64,000 nt of DNA from Paraburkholderia sartisoli (lineage in GTDB: Bacteria > Pseudomonadota > Gammaproteobacteria > Burkholderiales > Burkholderiaceae), in assembly GCF_900107685.1 (NCBI RefSeq), contig NZ_FNRQ01000007.1, positions 124,001 through 188,000 of the forward strand. The letters run 5' to 3'. Under the pieces are notes generated by a model. It was not told the DNA's origin, made no database searches, and saw only the letters and a program-made list of their open reading frames with translations. The translations under genes and the position numbers were made by a program. Shown here piece after piece: positions 15,797-24,703 of this stretch (position 1 is the stretch's first letter; the number at the start of each line of letters is the position of its first letter).

Positions 15797-17860
15797 TCAG
15801 AAATCCTTGCAAAGGCGCAGCGCGTCGTAGATCGCGCCGTGAATGTTGTGCATCGAAATGCAGTCGCCGACGCGGAACAGCAGAAAGCGGCCGTTACCGG
15901 TTTCCTCGCTCAGCGAAGGCTGCGGTTCGGAGGCGAACAGCTTGTGGACGTCCACCTGGCCGCGGTTGACCGACTCCGGCTTGAGCGCCCAGTACAGCGC
16001 GTCGTTCGGCGTGCTGCCGTTTTCGATCACGACCTGATCGACCGCGCGCTCTTCCTGCTCTTCGGTGTACTCGTTGCGGATCACGGCGATTTTTTTTCCG
16101 TTCTCCTCGTAGACCTTGTCGAGCCAGTAGTTCGGCGTGTGAATCACGCCCTGCGCGTAGAGGCGGCGATAGAAGATCGGGAACGTGGTGCCGCCCACGT
16201 CGTCGGCCACTTTCACGTCGGGCGTGACGATCTCGACATTCGAGCCGCGGCTCGACATGAAGTCGGCGACGCCCGCGCCGGCATGCGTGCTCACGCCGTC
16301 ATAAACCAGCACGTTCCTGCCCGGCTCGACCCTGCCCGACAGCACATCCCACGAACTGACCGCGAGCCCTGCGTCAACGCCCCACGCGGCGACTTGCGAC
16401 GTATATGACGAGCCGCCCGTCGCCAGCACGACGATGTCCGGCTTCTCGGCCATGATGGTTTTCTCGTCGGCCGCGACGCCGAGGCGGCGATCGACGCCGA
16501 GGCGCTTCGTCTCCATGTCGAACCAGCGCACGATGCCCGCCATCTGCTCGCGCTGCGGCGCCTTCGCGGCCAGCATGATCTGGCCGCCGACGTAGTCGTT
16601 CTTCTCGAACAGCACCACGTCATGACCGCGCGACTTCGCCACGCGCGCCGCTTCCAGTCCAGCCGGACCCGCGCCGACCACGACCACCTTGCGCTTCGGC
16701 CCCCGCGTCTTTGCGATCACGTGCGGCATGGTTTCTTCGCGCGACGTCGCCGCGTTCTGCACGCACAGCACGTCGAGCCCGTTGTACTGCCGGTCGATAC
16801 AGTAGTTCGCGCCGACGCACTGCTTGATCTCGTCTTCGCGGCCGTCGCGGATCTTGATGACCATGTGCGGATCGGCGATCTGCGCGCGCGTCATGCCGAC
16901 CAGATCGACCATGCCGCTGGCGAGCAGCCGTTCCGCCTGGCCCGCATCGCGAATGCTTTGGGCATGCATCACCGGCAGCTTCACGACCGACTTGATGCCG
17001 GCCGCGAGATGCACGAACGGCTCGGGCGGCAGCGCCATCGGCGGCATGCAGTTCGCGAGCGTGTTGTGCGTGTCCGCGCCCGAACCGATCACGCCGAGGT
17101 AATCGATCAGACCGGTTTCCGACATCGCCTGGGCGATCTCTTTCAATTGCTCGTGATCGAGTCCGTCCTCGTGGAATTCGTCGCCGCACATGCGCAGACC
17201 GATGCAGAAATCCGCGCCCACCGCTTCGCGCACCGCCTTCAGCACTTCGATCCCGAAACGCAGGCGGTTTTCGAGTGAACCACCCCATTCGTCGGTGCGA
17301 AAATTCGTGCGCGGGCTCCAGAACTGATCGATCAGATGCTGATGCGCGGCCGAGATTTCGACGCCGTCCATCCCGGCATCCTTGACGCGCTTCGCGGCGG
17401 CTGCGAAGTCGCCGATGATGCGGCGAATCTCCTCCACCTCGATGATCTTCGCGTTGCCGCGATGGACGGGCTCGCGCACGCCGGACGGCGACATCAGATG
17501 CGGCCAGTGCTCGCCGTGAAATGCCGAACGGCGGCCCATATGCGTCGCCTGAATCATGATCTTCGCGCCGTGCCGGTGCATCGCCTCGGCGAGGCGCGCG
17601 AGCGGATCGATAATCCTGTCGGTGGACAGATCGACCGACTTCCACCAGCCCTGCGGGCTGTCGATCGACACCGGGCTCGAGCCGCCGCACACCGCGAGGC
17701 CAACGCCGCCCTTCGCCTTCTCCTCGTAGTAACGGATATAACGGTCACCGGGCAAGCCGCCGGGTTCCGCATACACCTCCGCGTGCGCGGTACTGACGAT
17801 ACGGTTGCGCAAGGTCAGCTGGTTCAGCGTGAGAGGCTTGAAAAGGTTCGGGTAACGCAT
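15797..17860 (-). CDS. dgcA: Dimethylglycine dehydrogenase, FMN/FAD oxidoreductase subunit (trimethylamine-dehydrogenase-like)
   Basis: 687-aa relative of trimethylamine dehydrogenase. Residues 1-340 form an OYE-type FMN barrel (IVSTAHAEVYAEPGGLPGDR, MIQATHMGRRS). A short Fe-S linker lies at 348-366, and a FAD/NAD-type domain with KVVVVGAGPAGLEAA fills the C-terminal half. The Fe-S linker has C348, C354 and C366, but A351 where trimethylamine dehydrogenase has its second cysteine ligand (reported as a finding). ATG 17860 has GAGG upstream. It demethylates dimethylglycine to sarcosine together with DgcB. The position between the DUF5943-like gene and dgcB is the same as in P. aeruginosa (PA5396-PA5399). 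Confidence 0.93.
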   Translation of the reverse strand: MRYPNLFKPLTLNQLTLRNRIVSTAHAEVYAEPGGLPGDRYIRYYEEKAKGGVGLAVCGGSSPVSIDSPQGWWKSVDLSTDRIIDPLARLAEAMHRHGAKIMIQATHMGRRSAFHGEHWPHLMSPSGVREPVHRGNAKIIEVEEIRRIIGDFAAAAKRVKDAGMDGVEISAAHQHLIDQFWSPRTNFRTDEWGGSLENRLRFGIEVLKAVREAVGADFCIGLRMCGDEFHEDGLDHEQLKEIAQAMSETGLIDYLGVIGSGADTHNTLANCMPPMALPPEPFVHLAAGIKSVVKLPVMHAQSIRDAGQAERLLASGMVDLVGMTRAQIADPHMVIKIRDGREDEIKQCVGANYCIDRQYNGLDVLCVQNAATSREETMPHVIAKTRGPKRKVVVVGAGPAGLEAARVAKSRGHDVVLFEKNDYVGGQIMLAAKAPQREQMAGIVRWFDMETKRLGVDRRLGVAADEKTIMAEKPDIVVLATGGSSYTSQVAAWGVDAGLAVSSWDVLSGRVEPGRNVLVYDGVSTHAGAGVADFMSSRGSNVEIVTPDVKVADDVGGTTFPIFYRRLYAQGVIHTPNYWLDKVYEENGKKIAVIRNEYTEEQEERAVDQVVIENGSTPNDALYWALKPESVNRGQVDVHKLFASEPQPSLSEETGNGRFLLFRVGDCISMHNIHGAIYDALRLCKDF

Positions 17861-17939
17861 CGCGATCGACCTCGGAATGAACTGGCTTGTTGCGGTGTTT
17901 TGTACGCGTCTGCGTCTGCGTTTGCGTGTGCGTGTGCTG

Positions 17940-18476
17940 TTACGCCGTCAGCGGAGACACTTCGAATACGCAGTGATCGTGACCTTCGGCCGCGCATTGC
18001 ACTTCTTCCGAATGTGACGGGGGACCCTTGCGTGCCGCATCCGGCGCCGTGTCGTTGACCCAGTCCAGCGCGCCCGCGAACCAACCGGCGAACATGTAGC
18101 AAAGCTTGCCCTGCTTGCCCGGCTGCGCGAGCACGAACGACGAGTGACGCAGCTCGATGCGCGCGTGCGAACTGGACGGATCGGCTTCGATGATCCTGAA
18201 GCGACCCCAGCCGCGTTGCGACAGACGGTTCAGGTAGTGCTCGAATACCGCCATGCCGGCAATGCCGTGCTGCTTCGCTTCCTTCTCGCACCAGAAATAC
18301 GCGGACCTGTAGCCGGCCTTGTAGAGAATCCCGGCATACGTGTCGCGGCCGAGCGCTTCTTCGGCGGCGATATGGTTGTTCGTGAAGAAATGGCGCGGCA
18401 CGTACAGCATCGGCAGCGCGTCGGTGGTCCAGACACCGGTGTCCGGATCGACGTCGATGGGCAGTTGAGGTTGCAT
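17940..18476 (-). CDS. DUF5943/V4R-like protein of unknown function in the dimethylglycine operon
   Basis: 178-aa cytoplasmic protein with no signal peptide. The start is ATG 18476 (MQPQLPIDVDPDTGVW) with GGAG 8 bp upstream; the open frame reaches 18536 but would overlap the dipeptidase. The chain includes MLYVPRHFFTNNHIAAEEALG, a FRIIEADPSSSHARIELRHSSFV segment, and a final CAAEGHDHCVFEVSPL stretch resembling the cysteine-containing end of V4R-type small-molecule-binding domains. Orthologues lie between the M19 dipeptidase and dgcA in Pseudomonas (PA5397 position), so a link to dimethylglycine metabolism is likely. No reaction is established; a ligand- or cofactor-binding accessory is a guess. 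Confidence 0.8.
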   Translation of the reverse strand: MQPQLPIDVDPDTGVWTTDALPMLYVPRHFFTNNHIAAEEALGRDTYAGILYKAGYRSAYFWCEKEAKQHGIAGMAVFEHYLNRLSQRGWGRFRIIEADPSSSHARIELRHSSFVLAQPGKQGKLCYMFAGWFAGALDWVNDTAPDAARKGPPSHSEEVQCAAEGHDHCVFEVSPLTA

Positions 18477-18523
18477 GGGGAGACTCCGTATTGATGTGGG
18501 TGGCTTTCGTGAGCGCGTGAGAA

Positions 18524-19495
18524 TCAGACCTTCCACACTTCGCCGAACACCCGTACCCAGTTCTCGCCCATGATCTTCTTGATGCGCGTCTCGCTCCAGC
18601 CAGCGTGTTCCATCGCGGCGGTCAGGTTCGGAAACTCGCCGATCGTGCGGATGCCTTCCGGGTTCACCACCTTGCCGAAGTTCGTCAACTGGCGATAGCG
18701 GCCTTTGTCATGCGTGATCCAGTCGAAGAATTCGGTGCTGTAGCCCTGCGTGAAGTCCGTGCCGATGCCCACCTGATCCTCGCCGATCAGGTTCACCACG
18801 TATTCGATCGCCTCGATATAGTCTTCGACGGTCGCATCCGGGCCGCGCTTCAGGAACGGCGCGAACATCGTCACGCCGACAAAGCCGCCTGCGTCCGCGA
18901 TCTCTTTCAGCTGTTCGTCGCTCTTGTTGCGCGGATGTTCTTTCAGGCCCGACGGGCAGCAGTGCGAGTAGCACACCGGCTTGTTCGAAGCGGCAATCGC
19001 TTCAGATGAGGTCTTTCCGCCCACGTGCGACAGATCGACCATGATGCCGACGCGGTTCATCTCCTGAATCACTTCGCGACCATAGCCCGACAGTCCGCCG
19101 TCGCGTTCATAACAACCCGTGCCCACCAGGTTCTGCGTGTTGTAGCAAAGCTGCACCACGTTCACGCCAAGGTCCTTGAACGCCTCGATATAGCCGAGGT
19201 TGTCCTCGAATGCGTGCGCGTTCTGGAAGCCGAAGATGATGCCGGTCTTGTTCTCTTTCTTCGCGCGGTAAATGTCGTCGGTGGTGCGCACGAGCGTCAG
19301 GATTTCGCCGTATTCACGGATCTGCTGCTTCATTTCGGCGATGTTGTCGACGGTCTTCTGGAAGCTTTCCCAGACGGACACTGTGCAGTTCACCGCGGTC
19401 ACGCCGCCCTTGCGCATGTCCTCGAACACCGTGCGCTCGAACTTCGAAATGTTCAGGCCGTCGATGATGATGCTGTTGTCGTGCAGTGTGCTCAT
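18524..19495 (-). CDS. M19-family membrane dipeptidase-like hydrolase
   Basis: 323-aa protein of the renal dipeptidase (M19) amidohydrolase family. Visible family features are the N-terminal DNSIIIDGLN (in place of the usual D-x-H metal pair, which is altered to D-x-L), MVDLSHVGGKTSSEAIAASNKPVCYSHC, and VGIGTDFTQGY. ATG 19495 has CGGAG upstream. It starts 18 bp after glyA and precedes the DUF5943 gene by 47 bp. The same gene order is known in P. aeruginosa (PA5396 position). It may act on a dipeptide or N-acyl form of a betaine metabolite, but its substrate is unknown and the changed first metal motif leaves room for a non-peptidase role. Confidence 0.85.
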   Translation of the reverse strand: MSTLHDNSIIIDGLNISKFERTVFEDMRKGGVTAVNCTVSVWESFQKTVDNIAEMKQQIREYGEILTLVRTTDDIYRAKKENKTGIIFGFQNAHAFEDNLGYIEAFKDLGVNVVQLCYNTQNLVGTGCYERDGGLSGYGREVIQEMNRVGIMVDLSHVGGKTSSEAIAASNKPVCYSHCCPSGLKEHPRNKSDEQLKEIADAGGFVGVTMFAPFLKRGPDATVEDYIEAIEYVVNLIGEDQVGIGTDFTQGYSTEFFDWITHDKGRYRQLTNFGKVVNPEGIRTIGEFPNLTAAMEHAGWSETRIKKIMGENWVRVFGEVWKV

Positions 19496-19513
19496 CGTGT
19501 GCTCCGGGCGTAC

Positions 19514-20788
<1,275 letters not shown>

Positions 20789-21222
20789 GAAAGGTCCGTG
20801 AGTTCAGGAAAAAAGCCAGTGACGCGTGCCGGAAGCCGCCTTGAAACGCTGCTGCAACCGGTCTGCATGGCTTCTATTCTTGACGTTCGGTTCGCGCGCC
20901 AATTTATGAATTCAGACGCGTTCTTTACCTTTTCCGCCATGTGCGACCTTTTTCGACAAGTCGTCATCGGTGTCGCCGCAGCCGGTTTTCAGACGGCCGG
21001 GCCAATGTTGCACCGCAACCGGTCGTCGCGCGCGGCTCAGGTGCGTACCGGCATGGCGGCGGCGCCGCTGTGGTGCTGACTTCCCGCGATCCCGGCGAGA
21101 TTCCACACGCAAACAAGGGTTTAGCCGGATGGCACGGCAGTTGCCTTGATCCTCAAAATCGCAGGAGTCGCCGCTTCCCCACCGCGACGCGACATTACAG
21201 ATTCGAAGGAATCATTCCTCCC
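20789..21222. other. Divergent glyA/gbdR promoter region without a gene
   Basis: About 430 bp between the divergent glyA and gbdR start codons. No convincing coding frame starts here; the gbdR frame is open upstream of its start but without family similarity. An AT-richer patch lies around 20900-20935 (CCAATTTATGAATTC), plausible for promoter elements. A short CGAC-AA-GTCG inverted repeat lies near 20956-20965. GbdR sites are expected here, since GbdR activates this regulon in Pseudomonas, but I cannot identify them with confidence. Confidence 0.45.
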
Positions 21223-22218
21223 ATGTCCACCGATCGCACTGCGTCGTTGTCGCATTTCGCATTCATGCCGGTGCCCAACTTCACGATGATCGCGTTCACC
21301 AACGCCATCGAAGTCCTGCGCATGGCGAACTATCTGACGGGGCAAACGCTGTATCGCTGGTCGATCGTGAGCCCCGAAGGCGGCCCGGTGATGGCGAGCA
21401 ACGGGCTGTCGGTCGACACCGGGCCGGTCGAATGCGTCGGCCAGCCGGATATCGTGTTCGTGGTCGGCGGCATCGACGTGCAGCGCGCCACCACGTCCTC
21501 GCACCTCTTTGCATTGCGCCGCTTTGCCCGCATGGGCTGCGTGCTCGGCAGCCTGTGTACGGGCACGTATGCACTGGCGCGCGCCGGCTTGCTGGCCGGC
21601 TACGCGTGCGCGATTCACTGGGAGAACATGTCGGCGCTCAAGGAAGAGTTTCCCGACACGCGCTTTCTGAAAGAACTGTTCGTAATCGACCGCGATCGCG
21701 TCACCTGCACGGGCGGCGTCGCGCCGCTCGACATGATGCTGAACCTGATTGCACCGCGCGTGGGCACCGCGCGGGTCACGCAGATCGCCGAGCAGTTCAT
21801 CGTCGAACATGTGCGCGATACCAGCGCGCAACAGAAAATGCCGCTGGTCGCGCGGCTCGGCTCGGCCAACAAGTCGCTCTTCGAAGTGGTCGCGCTGATG
21901 GAGAACAACATCGAAGAGCCGCTCTCGCGCGAAGAACTCGCGCGGCTCGCGGGCATGTCGCAACGGCAGTTGCAGCGCCTCTTCCGCGAGCATCTGGGGA
22001 TGACGCCCACGCATTACTATCTGACGCTGCGCCTGCGGCGCGCGCGTGAGTTGCTGTTGCAGACCGACATGTCGATCATGCACATCACGATGGCCTGCGG
22101 CTTCCAGTCGGCGTGCCACTTCTCGAAGAGCTATCGCGACGCCTTCGGCACCGCGCCGACGAGCGAGCGGCGCAAGCAGGCGCCTTCGCTGGCCCCCGCG
22201 CCGGCGATGCTGGCTTGA
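21223..22218 (+). CDS. gbdR: GlxA-type AraC-family activator of betaine catabolism
   Basis: 331-aa regulator with an N-terminal DJ-1/PfpI-like ligand domain (residues about 10-190, including FAFMPVPNFTMIAFTNAIEVLRMANY and CTGTYALARAGLLAG) and a C-terminal AraC DNA-binding domain (RQLQRLFREHLGMTPTHYYLTLRLRRAREL then MACGFQSACHFSKSYRDAFG). The ATG at 21223 is used, with AAGGA upstream. The location beside glyA, sox and dgc genes and the sequence style match GbdR, which responds to glycine betaine and dimethylglycine. A close paralogue lies at 32177-33175. Confidence 0.92.
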   Translation: MSTDRTASLSHFAFMPVPNFTMIAFTNAIEVLRMANYLTGQTLYRWSIVSPEGGPVMASNGLSVDTGPVECVGQPDIVFVVGGIDVQRATTSSHLFALRRFARMGCVLGSLCTGTYALARAGLLAGYACAIHWENMSALKEEFPDTRFLKELFVIDRDRVTCTGGVAPLDMMLNLIAPRVGTARVTQIAEQFIVEHVRDTSAQQKMPLVARLGSANKSLFEVVALMENNIEEPLSREELARLAGMSQRQLQRLFREHLGMTPTHYYLTLRLRRARELLLQTDMSIMHITMACGFQSACHFSKSYRDAFGTAPTSERRKQAPSLAPAPAMLA

Positions 22219-22253
22219 CGGCTGCTTCGCGAAACAAGGGTCTTTCCGGCCTG

Positions 22254-22300
22254 AAAAAACAGACGCACGCGCTGAGCGGGAAACCGCTCAACTCGTGCGT
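22254..22300 (-). terminator. Nested-hairpin terminator downstream of fdhA
   Basis: Inner stem TGAGCGG / CCGCTCA (22273-22279, 22284-22290, loop GAAA) sits inside an outer stem ACGCACG / CGTGCGT (22263-22269, 22294-22300) with a 3x3 internal loop. On the minus strand the structure is followed by a run of six T, so it should terminate fdhA. It may also help end the convergent gbdR transcript. Confidence 0.8.
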
Positions 22301-22354
22301 GATTCGTCAGACTCCTGAGATTCGATCGAAAGCAGAAAGCCCCTGCGTCATGCG

Positions 22355-23554
22355 TCAAGCCGCTTTCAGCAAACCGTGCGGATCGAGGACAAACTTCTTC
22401 GGTGCGCCGCCATCGAACTGGCGGTAGCCTTCCGGCGCCTCGTCCAGCGACACGACCGTCACGTTCACGATGTCCGCGATCGGCAGACGGTCCCACAGGA
22501 TCGCCTGCATCAGGTTGTGGTTGTACTTCATCACCGGCGTCTGCCCCGTATGGAACGAGTGCGACTTGGCCCAGCCGAGCCCGAGGCGAATGCTGAGGCT
22601 GCCCTTGCGCGCGGCGGCATCGGCTGAACCGGGATCGTCCGTCACATAGAGCCCCGGAATGCCAATCGCGCCCGCGGCCCGGGTGATTTCCATCAGCGAA
22701 TTCAGCACCGTGGCGGGTGCCTCTTCATGCTGGCCGCTGCTGCCGTGGCCGTGCGCCTCGAAGCCGACGCAGTCCACCGCGCAATCCACTTCGGGCTTGC
22801 CGAGAATCTGCTCGATCTGCTCGCCGAGCGCGGCGTCTTTCGACAGGTCGATGGTCTGAAAACCCATCTTGCGCGCATGCGCGAGCCGCGCCTCGTTCAT
22901 GTCGCCGATGATCGTACAGGCCGCGCCCAGCAGGCGCGCCGAAGCCGCCGCCGCCATTCCGACCGGGCCGGCGCCGGCAATGTAGACGGTCGCGCCGGGC
23001 TTCACGCCGGCCATCACCGCGCCGTGATAGCCGGTCGGCAGAATGTCGGAGAGGCAGGTCAGATCGCGGATCTTCGACATCGCCTGTGCGCGGTCGGGGA
23101 ACTTGAGCAGATTGAAGTCGGCGTACGGCACCATCACGTACTCGGCCTGGCCGCCGATCCAGCCGCCCATGTCCACGTAGCCATAGGCGCCGCCCGCGCG
23201 CGACGGGTTCACGTTCAGGCACACGCCGGTATGCTGGGCCTTGCAGGTCGGGCAGCGTCCGCAGGCGACGTTGAACGGCACCGACACCAGATCGCCGATC
23301 TTCAGGGTTTCCACGTCGCGGCCAATTTCGATCACCTCACCGGTGATCTCGTGACCCAGCACGAGGCCGACTTCAGCCGTGGTGCGGCCGCGCACCATGT
23401 GCTGGTCGGAGCCGCAGATATTCGTGCTGACCACTTTCAGGATCACGCCGTGGCCGATTGCGCGGCCACGCGGATCGACCATCTTCGGATAGTCGATCGA
23501 CTGCACTTCCACCTTGCCCTGCCCGAGATACACGACGCCGCGATTGCTGCTCAT
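22355..23554 (-). CDS. fdhA: Glutathione-independent formaldehyde dehydrogenase
   Basis: 399-aa zinc- and NAD-dependent medium-chain dehydrogenase of the glutathione-independent formaldehyde dehydrogenase group. Key segments: NICGSDQHMVRGRT with the catalytic-zinc Cys, GHEITGEVIEIG, the structural-zinc lobe CGRCPTCKAQHTGVC, the Rossmann motif YIAGAGPVGMAAAASARLLGA, and the long C-terminal HSFHTGQTPVMKYN segment typical of this group. ATG 23554 is preceded by GGAGA. It oxidises the formaldehyde released by GbcAB, DgcAB and SoxBDAG to formate. It lies at the end of the sdaA-sox chain, matching PA5421 in Pseudomonas. Confidence 0.95.
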   Translation of the reverse strand: MSSNRGVVYLGQGKVEVQSIDYPKMVDPRGRAIGHGVILKVVSTNICGSDQHMVRGRTTAEVGLVLGHEITGEVIEIGRDVETLKIGDLVSVPFNVACGRCPTCKAQHTGVCLNVNPSRAGGAYGYVDMGGWIGGQAEYVMVPYADFNLLKFPDRAQAMSKIRDLTCLSDILPTGYHGAVMAGVKPGATVYIAGAGPVGMAAAASARLLGAACTIIGDMNEARLAHARKMGFQTIDLSKDAALGEQIEQILGKPEVDCAVDCVGFEAHGHGSSGQHEEAPATVLNSLMEITRAAGAIGIPGLYVTDDPGSADAAARKGSLSIRLGLGWAKSHSFHTGQTPVMKYNHNLMQAILWDRLPIADIVNVTVVSLDEAPEGYRQFDGGAPKKFVLDPHGLLKAA

Positions 23555-23721
23555 TTGCCTGTCTCCATGTCTGGTGAGCGGCGCGCCGGTTCGGAGTCAC
23601 GCGCCGTCTAACGAGCGTAACGCCCGCGCCAACAAAGGACATGATCCGAACGCGACACCGGTTTGGCCGGAACCGACATGTGCGGCGCAATTGCCCAATC
23701 GCGCAGGCGCACAAGCGGGCG

Positions 23722-23985
23722 CTACGGCCGCAGCCGTGCGCGCGCGGCGCCGGCAATGCGCGCGAGCGCCTGCGCGCTCAGCCGCGCGGCGATCTTTCGC
23801 ACGTAGTCGTGATGCCGCGGCTCCAGTTCGGCGCCAAGTTGTTGCGCGAGCAGATAACGGATCAGCGCGATGCGCCGGTGCCGCAACGCGATGCTCTGAT
23901 CGAGCAACGCGAGCGCGGCGTGCGCGTCGCCTTGATGGCACGCGCGCTCGGTGAGGCGCGCGGTGGCCAGACGTGTCGACGTCAT
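23722..23985 (-). CDS. Small protein of unknown function between soxG and fdhA
   Basis: 87-aa Ala/Arg/Leu-rich helical protein beginning at ATG 23985 (MTSTRLATARLTERACHQG); a GTG at 24033 would add 16 residues. No signal peptide, metal motif or recognised domain. The central sequence HAALALLDQSIALRHRRIALIRYLLAQQLGAELEPRHHDYVRKIAARLS looks like a pair of amphipathic helices. It is on the same strand as soxBDAG, with about 60 bp after soxG and 170 bp before fdhA, so it is probably co-transcribed. The composition is close to what random GC-rich frames give, so it may not be real. Confidence 0.5.
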   Translation of the reverse strand: MTSTRLATARLTERACHQGDAHAALALLDQSIALRHRRIALIRYLLAQQLGAELEPRHHDYVRKIAARLSAQALARIAGAARARLRP

Positions 23986-24046
23986 GTCGGTCACAGGCAG
24001 GAAAGGTGCGAAGCGAGCGATGCGGCGCGGCACCGCTCGCGGCGCG

Positions 24047-24703
24047 TCACGCCATCAGCGGGCCGGCCGCGTCGAGCATGATCTTCACGAAATAGTCCGC
24101 GAAGCTGCGGCGCACGACGATGTCGAAGCTATCCGCGCCGGTGGGCAACAGCGTGATCGACGCCTTGAAATAGTGGCTTTGCGCGCACTGTCCGGTGGTG
24201 AACAACCGCGGATGCAGATCGAGCGGGCAGCCGCGCGCCAGCACTTCACGCGTGCGCGTGCCGCTGATGTCGAGCACGGTATAGCCGCTGCCGATATCCA
24301 CCACCGACGCGAAAACGCCCGCGAACGCGGCACCGAGTTTCGCCCGCAGCGGCGCGGTACGCGTGGCGTCGTGCGCCGTGGCCGAGCGCACCAGCCACTC
24401 GTCGGGGCCGAGCCACAGCATGTCGTAGCCGTTGCCTTGCGCCGTCGTGTTGGGCGTTTCCGGCGGACGGCAGCCGAGCACGCCTTCCACGGCACGCACG
24501 AACGCGGCGTCGCGTGTGTCGCCCCGCACGTTGACCAGTTCCAGAAACGGCCGCTCGCCAAGGCGAAACGCGGACGATGCCGTTGCCTGGTGCTTCTTCA
24601 GCAACGCGTCCGCGCCGACCAGCGGAGACTCCTGCCACACACCCGTTTGCCCGCCGACAGCGCGATCGACCATCGACGGTCTCCCTGTTGTTTCATTCCA
24701 CAT
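24047..24703 (-). CDS. soxG: Sarcosine oxidase gamma subunit
   Basis: 218-aa gamma subunit of heterotetrameric sarcosine oxidase. Visible features: FLELVNVRGD, MLWLGPDEWLV, VVDIGSGYTVLDISGTRTREVLARGCPLDLHP and the C-terminal VVRRSFADYFVKIMLDA, all typical of SoxG and related to the folate-binding GCV_T fold. ATG 24703 overlaps the soxA stop by 11 bp, indicating translational coupling. It helps assemble the alpha-beta complex that oxidises sarcosine to glycine. Confidence 0.93.
   Translation of the reverse strand: MWNETTGRPSMVDRAVGGQTGVWQESPLVGADALLKKHQATASSAFRLGERPFLELVNVRGDTRDAAFVRAVEGVLGCRPPETPNTTAQGNGYDMLWLGPDEWLVRSATAHDATRTAPLRAKLGAAFAGVFASVVDIGSGYTVLDISGTRTREVLARGCPLDLHPRLFTTGQCAQSHYFKASITLLPTGADSFDIVVRRSFADYFVKIMLDAAGPLMA

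Noticed and set aside
22254..22300. Nested hairpin as a riboswitch or small RNA
   Set aside because: T run on the minus strand right after fdhA is better explained by termination.
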